Assembly: GCA_018377235.1 (NCBI GenBank)
Contig: JAGZZT010000023.1
Coordinates: 1-25,672 of the forward strand
Direction of reading: 5' to 3'
DNA from: Clostridium sp.
Lineage (GTDB): Bacteria; Bacillota; Clostridia; Lachnospirales; Lachnospiraceae
DNA: 25,672 bases
The notes below the pieces were generated by a model. That model was given only the letters and a program-made list of their open reading frames with translations. It made no database searches and was not told the origin of the DNA. The position numbers were made by a program, and so were the translations under genes. Positions 1 through 6,597 of this stretch are shown piece after piece (the first letter of the stretch is position 1; every line of letters starts with the position of its first letter).

Positions 1-2
1 CC

Positions 3-182
3 TATGGTGAATTTTGTGTGGTAACTTTATTCTACCAAACGGCTATAGACCATGTCTATTTTTATGAAATTGAATTTGCGAAATTAATTATACGTTATCT
101 CCCATCTTTTTTATTCCCTGATAACTCACTCCATGAATATTTGCAGCAGCTGGATAGAATGTTTAACAAACCCTCAAAATAG
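3..182 (+). CDS. C-terminal end of an unrecognised protein (partial, 5' end outside window)
   Basis: An open frame runs from the window edge for 59 codons to a TAG at 180-182. It has no internal start with a ribosome binding site, so the gene begins outside the window. The visible peptide is rich in aromatic and aliphatic residues (YFYEIEFAKLIIRYLPSFLF) and ends in a polar tail (LQQLDRMFNKPSK). This looks like the folded C-terminal part of a soluble protein. I do not recognise the family. Its plus orientation would be head-on to replication from the origin near 14-16 kb. A chance open frame of this length in AT-rich DNA is possible, so confidence is moderate. Confidence 0.45.
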   Translation, partial: YGEFCVVTLFYQTAIDHVYFYEIEFAKLIIRYLPSFLFPDNSLHEYLQQLDRMFNKPSK

Positions 183-207
183 TCCACGAAAAATTGCAAC
201 TTAAGTC

Positions 208-237
208 TTGACTTACTTCAGCCAGATCAGTTATAAT
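208..237 (+). promoter_or_regulatory. Sigma-A type promoter upstream of tRNA-Arg
   Basis: TTGACT at 208-213 and TATAAT at 232-237 are separated by 18 bases. The first downstream gene is the tRNA-Arg, about 165 bases away, so the promoter would give a long precursor leader. Nothing else gene-like lies between 183 and 403. Confidence 0.6.
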
Positions 238-403
238 AATAAAGTTAGGTGATGTAATACAGCTGACAAGAAATTACATTTTCATTTTTTAATTGAATCT
301 CACTGTATATTCCCTAAAAGCTGCTTTATATCTGGTGTCTTTTGAACCCTTATATTGGATTCAGGTTCTGCTCGCATCGGAGATAACAGTAACAATTAAA
401 TAT

Positions 404-477
404 GTCCATATAGCTCAGCTGGATAGAGCACTCGCCTCCTAAGCGAGGGGTCGGAGGTTCAAATCCTCTTATGGACG
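404..477 (+). tRNA. tRNA-Arg, anticodon CCT
   Basis: The acceptor stem GTCCATA (404-410) pairs with TATGGAC (470-476), with discriminator G477. The D arm includes AGCTC...GAGC. The anticodon stem CTCGC/GCGAG encloses the loop CTCCTAA, placing anticodon CCT at 438-440, which reads the arginine codon AGG. The T arm contains GGTTCAAATCC. CCA is not encoded. The tRNA sits between an upstream promoter and a downstream intrinsic terminator, so it appears to be a single-gene unit. It is the nearest tRNA to the parAB side of the origin and is a conceivable integration target, but no attachment duplication was seen in the window. Confidence 0.95.
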
Positions 478-480
478 CTG

Positions 481-524
481 AAAAACTGGAAACCTTTATA
501 AATAAAGATTTCCAGTTTTTTTAT
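481..524 (+). terminator. Intrinsic terminator of tRNA-Arg
   Basis: The arm AAAAACTGGAAA (481-492) pairs with TTTCCAGTTTTT (509-520). A further inner pairing CTTTAT/ATAAAG extends the hairpin. It is followed by a T-rich tract and begins three bases after the tRNA. Confidence 0.85.
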
Positions 525-605
525 TTAAAAAAATCTGCACAATATTGACGAAATTATCAACCATACAAAAACTAATTTACAGGGAAAGGAATTACAAAAA
601 CCGTT

Positions 606-1007
606 ATGAAACCAAAAGTTGCATTTATTTGTGTACACAACTCTTGCCGAAGTCAAATCGCCGAAGCATTTGGAAGACACTTTGCTGCAGATATATTTGA
701 AAGTTATTCTGCCGGAACAGAAAAAATGCCCAAAATCAATCAGGACGCAGTTCGTTTGATGAAAAAACATTATCAAATCGACATGGAAAAAAGTCAGTAT
801 CCAAAATTATTGTCAGATATACCGCCCGTTGATGTGGTTATCACAATGGGATGTAATGTCAGCTGTCCCATACTCCCATGCAGGCGCCGAGAAGATTGGG
901 GACTGGACGATCCTACTGGCAAGAGCGATGATGATTTTTTAGATACTATAGAAAAAATCAAACTGAATGTGAAGTCTTTAGCAAAAGAAATTAGTTTACA
1001 GAAATGA
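606..1007 (+). CDS. arsC: ArsC-type arsenate reductase / low-molecular-weight phosphatase family protein
   Basis: This 133-residue protein has the LMW tyrosine-phosphatase fold signature. The P-loop CX5R is near the N-terminus (Cys9 to Arg15, CVHNSCR). A WGLDDPTGK stretch (98-106) corresponds to the family's DP motif. Cysteines 83, 87 and 92 lie in the segment where thioredoxin-coupled ArsC enzymes carry their relay cysteines. By family, it would reduce arsenate to arsenite in the cytoplasm using thioredoxin. The same family includes protein phosphatases, so arsenate may not be the substrate. No arsR, arsB or acr3 gene is nearby. The ribosome binding site is poor: AAAGGA at 585-590 is about 15 bases from the ATG. 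A hairpin at 1107-1131 follows but lacks a T tract. Plus strand, head-on to replication. Confidence 0.8.
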   Translation: MKPKVAFICVHNSCRSQIAEAFGRHFAADIFESYSAGTEKMPKINQDAVRLMKKHYQIDMEKSQYPKLLSDIPPVDVVITMGCNVSCPILPCRRREDWGLDDPTGKSDDDFLDTIEKIKLNVKSLAKEISLQK

Positions 1008-1155
1008 CCGACATACATGGAATCAATGCTGTCAATTTCTTCTCTGTATTTTCTGTGAAAAATACTCAAATCAGGAAAATTGTTCCGTTTTCTGTGTTAT
1101 TTCCAATCCGTGTATGTCCACAGTACACGGAGCGAAAGTAACGAAGCAAACTACC

Positions 1156-1190
1156 AAAAAGCCGGGACAGATTTTATCATCTGTCCCGGC
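1156..1190 (-). terminator. Intrinsic terminator downstream of the DUF3881 gene
   Basis: A 12-base perfect stem, GCCGGGACAGAT (1161-1172) with ATCTGTCCCGGC (1179-1190), has a six-base loop. On the minus strand it is followed by five T residues (complement of 1156-1160). It ends the minus-strand parA-parB-DUF4446-DUF3881 unit. Confidence 0.88.
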
Positions 1191-1273
1191 TGAGTCTGCA
1201 CTTCTGTTCTCTCTCACTTTTTTCTTTGCTTGAATCAGTGTACAAAATAAACTCTCTCCGCAAGCCTGCCTCA

Positions 1274-2164
1274 CTAGCCAAATGCTTCGTCAAAAAATAC
1301 TTTTCCCTGCATCCAGACTTTTCCTTTGAATCGACGTCCAACTTCAGGTTCGCCGAACAAATCTGCTTTATTGATGCAGACACGAAAATGGAGATCATTG
1401 CACTCCAGCTTCATATCATAAAGCTCTTCACCTGTGATTCTATTTTTTTTCAGCAGAATTTCTTCTATTTCTCCAATAATCGAATACTGGTCACATTCAA
1501 TACCACTTGGCATAAAGCAGGTATCAATGATCGTGTACAGATCCTCCTTTGCCGCCCTTCTGGATGCCTGAGAATACAGATCAATATCTTCTATTGTCAG
1601 CGATTCCATTGCCTCCGGATCTCCATTTTTCGCCGCCTCCAACAGATTATTTCTATTCCTGGATGCCACCTTAGCCATTTCAATCTGATTTGCCGTCTTC
1701 TTCACAGGAAGCAGAATTTTTCCGTGAACAGAAAATCCTGCCAGATTGGCTGCTACCACCTCTGTGCTTTTTTTACGCTTCAGAAGTTTTTCGCGATATT
1801 CCATGCCATTGGACACATAAAAAATCAAAGAAATCCCTACTCGGTATTCATCCAGCAGTCCTGCATAAGTTTCTTTGTCTGTATGCCTCTGAATGGAGCA
1901 CTCCGCTGTAGAGGTCTCAATGCTGCTCTCCAGATAGGGATAGTAATATTCAATTTCCAGTTCATTCTGCTCATTCATTTCCCCACACATGGAAATTCCG
2001 ATTCCATCTGCTATTTCTGCACGGAGCTCATAAAAATCTGTATCCCGGTCAATCTGTACGCACCGGGAATCCTTCGGTTCTTTAGACAAGCATTTCAAAA
2101 GAGCCTTAATATCTCGATTTTTTTGATACATGCTGAAGCCAGCAGCGCGCAAATATTTATGCAT
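1274..2164 (-). CDS. DUF3881 family protein
   Basis: This 296-residue cytoplasmic protein has no signal peptide or membrane segment. The N-terminus (MHKYLRAAGFSMYQKNRDI) and the overall acidic, Tyr/Glu-rich composition match, from memory, the DUF3881 family of Lachnospiraceae and related Firmicutes. The family's function is unknown. The start is set by AGGAGA eight bases upstream of the ATG on the minus strand. It lies 78 bases downstream of the DUF4446 gene and ends at a strong terminator, so it is probably the last gene of the parAB transcription unit. A short stretch NLLEAAKNGDPEAMESLTIEDID (about residues 175-197) resembles a small helical module. Assignment to the family is likely; any role is unknown. 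Confidence 0.75.
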   Translation of the reverse strand: MHKYLRAAGFSMYQKNRDIKALLKCLSKEPKDSRCVQIDRDTDFYELRAEIADGIGISMCGEMNEQNELEIEYYYPYLESSIETSTAECSIQRHTDKETYAGLLDEYRVGISLIFYVSNGMEYREKLLKRKKSTEVVAANLAGFSVHGKILLPVKKTANQIEMAKVASRNRNNLLEAAKNGDPEAMESLTIEDIDLYSQASRRAAKEDLYTIIDTCFMPSGIECDQYSIIGEIEEILLKKNRITGEELYDMKLECNDLHFRVCINKADLFGEPEVGRRFKGKVWMQGKVFFDEAFG

Positions 2165-2242
2165 CGTTTCTATCTCCTCTTAACTTATGCTCCGTAGTCT
2201 CTAAATAGAATGGGACTGCAGCATACCTTACCGCTTCCACAT

Positions 2243-2743
2243 TTAATATCCTAAGGCTCTCTCCAGAGCCTCCTTTTCCTCTGCTCCCAGAAGAACATCT
2301 GTGCTTCCTTTTTCCACATCCTTCATATAAAGATAACATCCCTCGCGGCTATGAACAGAGTTTAATATAAATCCAGAATTATTATCGTCCAGAAGCGCAA
2401 TGACAAAGCTCAAATTGCCCCCCATGCCCTTAAAGGCGTTATACTTTACAATTCCAATTTTCTGGTAGCTGGCTCTCACCTGCCTGGTCAAAGATTTAAG
2501 CTGATCTCTGCCCTCTTTATCTGTTGTCTGCCGCACAGCCGCTTCGTCCATCAAATCTAGAATAATGTCCTCCAGAGTCTCTGCATCCTTGCCTCTCATA
2601 AACATATCGTAACGCCGGTACAGCTTTCTATACTGCGAAAAGCATACCAGTGTCAAAATCATCAAAACAACTGTGAGCGCTGCAAGACCGATAATCAGAT
2701 AGGCCGGATCAAAAAGAAGGTTATTTAACATGCTGTTTTCCAT
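2243..2743 (-). CDS. DUF4446 family membrane-anchored protein
   Basis: This 166-residue protein has one N-terminal transmembrane segment (about residues 11-33, AYLIIGLAALTVVLMILTLVCF). A cytoplasmic domain follows with the conserved block KIGIVKYNAFKGMGGNLSFVIALLDDNNSGF and the HSREGCYLY motif typical of DUF4446. The function is unknown. The family is often found next to parAB near the origin. The frame is open 19 codons further upstream, but that longer form would overlap parB and lacks a suitable binding site. The start MENSML is preceded by AGGAGTG ten bases away, so it was chosen. The gap to the parB stop is 25 bases, consistent with co-transcription. Confidence 0.8.
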   Translation of the reverse strand: MENSMLNNLLFDPAYLIIGLAALTVVLMILTLVCFSQYRKLYRRYDMFMRGKDAETLEDIILDLMDEAAVRQTTDKEGRDQLKSLTRQVRASYQKIGIVKYNAFKGMGGNLSFVIALLDDNNSGFILNSVHSREGCYLYMKDVEKGSTDVLLGAEEKEALERALGY

Positions 2744-2768
2744 TGTCTTATTATCACTCCTGACTTTT

Positions 2769-3890
2769 CTATACTTCGCCAATCGACTGAAGCAGTTCAA
2801 TCAGACGCTCCAGCTCTGCCGAAGAATAATATTCAATCTCTATCCTGCCTTTATTTTTATCCTTCTTATTAATAGTAACCTTTGTTCCCATAATGGATTT
2901 CAGCTTTTCCTCTAAATCCCTGTAAATAAAGCTCAAATCTCTCTCAGGCTCTTTTTTCTCCTTTTTAGGAGCTGAGGCAAGCTTTACCAGACGCTCTGTT
3001 TCGCGGACACTCAGTTGATTATCTTTGATTTTCATCGCCAGAGCGTATTGCTGTTCTTTATCCTCTAATGCCAGAAGAGCTCTGGCATGACCGCCGGAAA
3101 GCTGATTTTGAATCAGCATGTTCTGAATCCGTTCATCCAGCTTTAAAAGCCGCATACTGTTTGTGATAGTGGCTCTGTTTTTAGAAACTCGCTCGGCTAC
3201 TTCCTCCTGCTTTAGTCCAAACTCTTGAACCAGCATCTGATAGGCCTTTGCCTCCTCAATGGGGTTCAAATCTGCCCGCTGAACATTTTCAATTAAAGCA
3301 ATTTCTACTGTCTGCTGCTTTGTATAGTCACGGATTAAGACAGGCACTTCTTTTAATCCCGCTAATTTAGCGGCGCGCCAGCGCCGCTCGCCGGCAATAA
3401 TTTCAAAGAAATCTCCTTTTTTCTGCACCAAAAGCGGCTGAAGAATACCATAATTTTTAACTGACTCAGCCAGCTCTCTCAGCTGTTCCTCATTAAAATG
3501 CTTCCTTGGCTGTTCCTGGTTCGGTTCAATCTGAGAAATATTTAAAAGCTGTTCTCTGTCTCCCGCTTCTCGCTTCTCATCTCCTGCCGTTTTAGCTTTC
3601 GCCGTTTTCTCGCTGCTTTTTGAAGTATTCTTCCCAGCCGCTTTCTGCCCGGATGCTGTTCCTGTTTTCTTTATCTTCTTTTTATCCAAATCTGCCTTCG
3701 TTTTTCTCGCACTTCCAGGAAGCACCATATCCAGCTCTTCCAGCTTTGCCTTCCTGTCTACTGCATGTTCCTCTTCCCCATGGCTGCTATTCTGCTCTGG
3801 AGCTTCATGCTCCAGTTCAGAGCGGGAATCTTCCTCCTGATAGTCTGGGAAATAAGCTCTCAGTCCCTTTCCAAGTCCTCTTCTCGCCAT
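2769..3890 (-). CDS. parB: Chromosome-partitioning protein ParB (Spo0J)
   Basis: ParB is a CTP-dependent clamp that loads at parS, spreads along DNA and recruits condensin. Its origin-segregation partner is ParA. The sequence shows an N-terminal MARRGLGKGLRAYFPDY segment, the kind that stimulates ParA ATPase. The ParB/Srx domain begins near residue 115 and has the arginine-rich motif GERRWRAAK (167-175) and the ENVQRADLNPIEEA block (201-214). A helix-turn-helix spans about 226-246 and a C-terminal dimerisation domain about 320-373. At 373 residues it is longer than Bacillus Spo0J (about 282). The excess is a Lys/Ala/Glu-rich, probably disordered linker at about residues 20-112. The ATG lies three bases after the parA stop, and the binding site GAGGGGAAG is inside the parA end, so the two genes are translationally close. 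Confidence 0.96.
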   Translation of the reverse strand: MARRGLGKGLRAYFPDYQEEDSRSELEHEAPEQNSSHGEEEHAVDRKAKLEELDMVLPGSARKTKADLDKKKIKKTGTASGQKAAGKNTSKSSEKTAKAKTAGDEKREAGDREQLLNISQIEPNQEQPRKHFNEEQLRELAESVKNYGILQPLLVQKKGDFFEIIAGERRWRAAKLAGLKEVPVLIRDYTKQQTVEIALIENVQRADLNPIEEAKAYQMLVQEFGLKQEEVAERVSKNRATITNSMRLLKLDERIQNMLIQNQLSGGHARALLALEDKEQQYALAMKIKDNQLSVRETERLVKLASAPKKEKKEPERDLSFIYRDLEEKLKSIMGTKVTINKKDKNKGRIEIEYYSSAELERLIELLQSIGEV

Positions 3891-3893
3891 TCT

Positions 3894-4661
3894 TTAATCT
3901 TCCCCTCTGCTGATTACTTCCGCTGCCAAAAGCCGATAGCTTTCAGCTCCAGTTGACTTGCTGTCATATAAATTGATAGGCATTCCATGACTGGGAGCCT
4001 CCGCAAGCCGCACATTTCTTGGAATAATCGTTTTATAAATTGTTTCATTCAGGTTACTCTTAACATTTTCAACCACCTCTAAAGAGAGGTTTGTTCTGGC
4101 GTCATACATGGTAAATACAACGCCTTCCAGTTCCAGTTCTGGATTCATAGTCTTTTTCACCAGGCTGATAGTTCTAAGTACCTGGCTGAGTCCCTCCAGT
4201 GCGTAATATTCACACTGTATGGGTACTAAAACTGTATCTGCCGCTGTTAAAGCATTCAATGTCAGAAGACTCAAAGATGGCGGACAGTCGATCATAATAA
4301 AGTCATAGCTATCTCTCACAGCATCCAGCTGCTCTTTTAAAATAAATTCTTTCCTCTCCAAATCCAGAAGCTCGATTTCTGCTCCTGCCAGGTTGGAATC
4401 AGATGGAAGTACATCCAAATTTTCCTGCACTTCCTGATGGAGACAATCTTTTAACGTGCATTCACCCAGCATCATTTCATAGACCGTCTCTTCCATGCAT
4501 TCTTTTTCTAAGCCCAGACCAGTTGTTGCATTTCCCTGTGGATCGAAATCAATAGCTAAAACCTTCTGTCCTGCTTCAGCCAGGCAGGCCGATAAGTTGA
4601 TCGCTGTCGTTGTCTTACCCACGCCGCCCTTCTGGTTGGCAATCGCAATCACACGTCCCAT
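3894..4661 (-). CDS. parA: Chromosome-partitioning ATPase ParA (Soj)
   Basis: This 255-residue ParA/MinD-family ATPase binds DNA non-specifically as an ATP dimer. It works with ParB in origin segregation, and in Firmicutes Soj also controls DnaA. The deviant Walker A motif KGGVGKTT is at residues 11-18 with its signature Lys11. DFDPQGNATTG follows, and the Walker B-like IMIDCPPSLS lies mid-protein. The frame is open 21 codons further upstream. MGRVIAIANQ was chosen because GGAAAGGAAG ends five bases before it and family members start there. An extended -10 promoter lies 74 bases upstream and a parS site about 130 bases upstream, so ParB bound at parS could affect expression. Confidence 0.96.
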   Translation of the reverse strand: MGRVIAIANQKGGVGKTTTAINLSACLAEAGQKVLAIDFDPQGNATTGLGLEKECMEETVYEMMLGECTLKDCLHQEVQENLDVLPSDSNLAGAEIELLDLERKEFILKEQLDAVRDSYDFIMIDCPPSLSLLTLNALTAADTVLVPIQCEYYALEGLSQVLRTISLVKKTMNPELELEGVVFTMYDARTNLSLEVVENVKSNLNETIYKTIIPRNVRLAEAPSHGMPINLYDSKSTGAESYRLLAAEVISRGED

Positions 4662-4734
4662 AATGGCTTCCTTTCCTAAATAAGTATAAAATATCGCTTG
4701 CCGTATCCGCAGCAGCGCAAACATTCATTTCATT

Positions 4735-4743
4735 AGTATAACA
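4735..4743 (-). promoter_or_regulatory. Extended -10 promoter for parA
   Basis: On the minus strand the bases read TGTTATACT, a TGn-extended -10 element. There is no good -35 at the normal distance. Transcription would start near 4728, giving a leader of about 65 bases before parA. Confidence 0.45.
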
Positions 4744-4790
4744 CATCTTTTTGCCTTTTCCTACAGGAAATATCCCCAATTCCTTATAAA

Positions 4791-4806
4791 TGTTTCACGT
4801 GAAACT
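4791..4806. promoter_or_regulatory. parS centromere site (15 of 16 matches)
   Basis: The bases TGTTTCACGTGAAACT match the ParB-binding consensus TGTTTCACGTGAAACA except at the last position. The site is about 55-70 bases upstream of the putative parA promoter. It can serve in origin segregation and possibly in feedback on parAB. Confidence 0.93.
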
Positions 4807-4930
4807 TATAGTTTCAGCCTTTTGCTTTTTCCAGAAAACAATAAAATTTAAAATTTTCTTTTCATGTCACCTATCCAAAATTACGGCAAACATGTAATGT
4901 TCTTACCCTGAATATAAAAAACGAAATCTT

Positions 4931-5044
4931 GCCGCTCATACAGAATCCATCGGCTTTATGATTCGCTGCATTTTCAGCTCAATTCGTGTATCTATGAGCC
5001 GCCGTTCGTGAAATCCACCTTACGGCTCAACCTTTCTGCGTAAG
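4931..5044. repeat. Nested inverted repeats, possible structured RNA or dispersed repeat
   Basis: GCCGCTCATA (4931-4940) pairs, with one mismatch, with TATGAGCCGC (4993-5002). Inside are GAATC/GATTC (4943-4947 and 4960-4964) and GCTG/CAGC (4965-4968 and 4975-4978), giving the outline of a branched fold. A separate pair CTTACG/CGTAAG (5019-5024 and 5039-5044) follows. The strand is unknown. The minus strand here also reads as a short coding-like stretch interrupted by stops, so an eroded gene is an alternative. Confidence 0.35.
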
Positions 5045-5163
5045 CCTCTTTTGCTGTCACTTAGAATATTTTTTGTCCATTTGGCAATGTTTCAAAAAAT
5101 ATTCATTTTTTATGCCTATGTGTGTTCTTAAATGAATAACTGTTCCCTTGAATTAATCTTATA

Positions 5164-5172
5164 TGCTATAAT
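5164..5172 (+). promoter_or_regulatory. Extended -10 promoter motif in the intergenic gap
   Basis: TGCTATAAT is a perfect -10 hexamer with the TGn extension. No good -35 lies at 17 bases; TTGAAT at 13 bases is too close. A transcript would begin near 5179 and run through the decayed reading frame at 5213-5533. Confidence 0.4.
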
Positions 5173-5212
5173 AGCGTCAGCGTACAAGAGCCAACACGCC
5201 TCATAACAGGAG

Positions 5213-5533
5213 ATTTGCGCTATTTTCCGTGTTACCATCAATCAGTGTACATCCAACAGCCCCTCCGATATGAGCAGGTCTAAGCGAAGCAAACGCAAAA
5301 ATAAACCGTACACATCTGCCGGAAGCTTATGCCCATAACGCGGACACGATATATAGCAAAAGAGAGTCAGAAAACTGCCGGTATCTTTTGACGAACGGCA
5401 AATGTTGATTACAGCAGCTGTAAAAAACAGCAAAGCTGCAAATCATGATATAATAAATCTTGCAGTGATATATGCTTATGCACATCAGCATAAGAAGAAA
5501 AAATATATCCGCCGCCGGAATATTTTATTATAA
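5213..5533 (+). pseudogene. Possible decayed reading frame with two in-frame stops
   Basis: One plus-strand frame reads about 106 codons, interrupted only by TAA (5336-5338) and TAG (5354-5356). It closes with TAA at 5531-5533. The first part is basic and Ser-rich (SPSDMSRSKRSKRKNKPYTS). The second includes LPVSFDERQMLITAAVKNSK and a basic tail (HQHKKKKYIRRRN). AGGAG at 5209-5213 precedes it, but there is no ATG at a proper distance. It may be a gene remnant, part of a repeated element, or chance. I recognise no family. Confidence 0.25.
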
Positions 5534-5563
5534 AATTATTTTTTCACTAACGGGGGACTATTT

Positions 5564-5594
5564 GGACTCATGTCCGCTAAGCGGACATGAGTCC
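5564..5594. repeat. 31-base perfect palindrome
   Basis: The 15-base arm GGACTCATGTCCGCT (5564-5578) is followed by a single A and then its exact reverse complement (5580-5594). No T tract follows on either strand, so it is not a normal intrinsic terminator. It lies 52 bases upstream of the hydrolase start codon. It could be an operator, a hairpin in the hydrolase leader, or a dispersed palindromic repeat. Confidence 0.85.
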
Positions 5595-5646
5595 CGCGAT
5601 ATAAAAAATACCCTTTTAAACCCTATCTTTAAAGGAGAATAGAGCA

Positions 5647-6597
5647 ATGAACAGTAAAAACAAAATTCTCACCTTAACTACTTTAGCCTCTGCGGCTGCC
5701 GTCTCCACAGTCCTTCTCAATAAGTACATCGATTTCTCTGCCACATCAAAAAATCTTCTAGCTAATTCTCAGGCTCGATTCTTTAAATGGAGACTAGGAG
5801 AAATTTTTTACACAAAAGAGGGTTCCGGAAAGCCTCTTCTTCTCATTCATGATTTTCATTTAACTGCCAGCGGCTATGAATGGCATTTAGCAGTAAAGTC
5901 GTTAAAAAAGCATTATACTGTATACACTATAGATTTGCTGGGATTTGGCCGCTCTGAAAAACCAAATTTTACTTACACAAATTATCTGTATGTACAGCTC
6001 CTCTCCGATTTTATCCGCACAGAAATCGGACATCGCACCAGTGTAGTAGCCACTGGCGGTTCTTCCTCTCTGGCTGTTATGGCCTGCAGTATTAATCCAG
6101 AACTTTTTGACCAGCTGGCTTTTATCAACCCGGATTCTCTCTCCATCTGCGGACAAGTATATGGAAAAAATGCCAAATTTTATAAATTTATTTTGGATTT
6201 TCCAATTATCGGAACACTTTTATATCATATTGCCTCCAGCCGGGAACTTCTGACGCAAAGCTTCAGGAAGGATTTTTTCTGTTCTCCTTCTTCTTTAAAG
6301 CCTGCTTTTATTGACGCCTACTATGAAGCGGCTCATCTTGGAGGATGTCCCAAAGCCATCTTTTCCAGCATAGAATGCTGCTGCACTCGATGCAACATCT
6401 CTTCTGCTCTCAGAAAAATCGATAATAGTATTTACATCCTTGGAGGCGCTCAGGAACCGTCTATACATAAAACGATTCAGGAGTATCAGGAAGTCAACCC
6501 TGCCATTGAATACTCTCTGATTCCCAAATCAAAACACCTGCCGCAGCTGGAGCAGCCAGAACAGCTGGTAAAACAGCTTCTGATTCTGCTCGCCTGA
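5647..6597 (+). CDS. Alpha/beta-fold hydrolase with atypical catalytic residues
   Basis: This 316-residue protein has an N-terminal hydrophobic segment (about 8-27), likely a membrane anchor or signal. An alpha/beta-hydrolase domain follows: LLLIHDFH (64-71) where the family has the HG oxyanion motif, and the typical DLLGFGRSEKP (96-106). The nucleophile elbow is TGGSSSLA (136-143). A C-terminal KHLPQLEQPEQL (296-307) matches the family's catalytic histidine region (His297). The elbow reads G-G-S139-S-S, so the last glycine of GxSxG is replaced. The acid position, expected in GGAQEPS (266-272), has no aspartate. It may be a divergent enzyme or a non-catalytic member; no substrate can be inferred. 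AAAGGAG nine bases before the ATG sets the start. It is the only plus-strand gene between parA and rpmH, so it is head-on to replication and probably a later insertion. Confidence 0.8.
   Translation: MNSKNKILTLTTLASAAAVSTVLLNKYIDFSATSKNLLANSQARFFKWRLGEIFYTKEGSGKPLLLIHDFHLTASGYEWHLAVKSLKKHYTVYTIDLLGFGRSEKPNFTYTNYLYVQLLSDFIRTEIGHRTSVVATGGSSSLAVMACSINPELFDQLAFINPDSLSICGQVYGKNAKFYKFILDFPIIGTLLYHIASSRELLTQSFRKDFFCSPSSLKPAFIDAYYEAAHLGGCPKAIFSSIECCCTRCNISSALRKIDNSIYILGGAQEPSIHKTIQEYQEVNPAIEYSLIPKSKHLPQLEQPEQLVKQLLILLA

Larger units (their letters stand above)
4807..5646. other. Long gene-poor interval between parS and the hydrolase
   Basis: About 840 bases hold no convincing intact gene. Seen here are nested inverted repeats at 4931-5044, a TGCTATAAT extended -10 at 5164-5172, and a coding-like frame with stops at 5213-5533. 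There is also a second extended -10-like TGATATAAT at 5446-5454 and a 7-base-stem hairpin CTTATGC/GCATAAG near 5473-5492. A 31-base palindrome at 5564-5594 and the ribosome binding site of the hydrolase gene (AAAGGAG, 5631-5637) complete the list. The 63-codon minus-strand open frame at 5242-5433 has no usable start signal. The whole looks like eroded or repetitive DNA accumulated between parA and the hydrolase. Confidence 0.6.

Noticed and set aside
541..575. TTGACG as a possible arsC -35 element
   Set aside because: No -10-like hexamer occurs at 16-18 bases from it.
1107..1131. Hairpin TCCGTGTA/TACACGGA after arsC
   Set aside because: It has no T tract on either strand, so it was not called a terminator.
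1226..2197. Long plus-strand open frame of 323 codons
   Set aside because: It is antisense to the DUF3881 gene, has a Cys/Phe/Ile-rich composition typical of a reverse shadow, and has no binding site.
5242..5433. 63-codon minus-strand open frame
   Set aside because: It has no ribosome binding site at a usable distance and overlaps the plus-strand coding-like frame. The composition gives no family signal.
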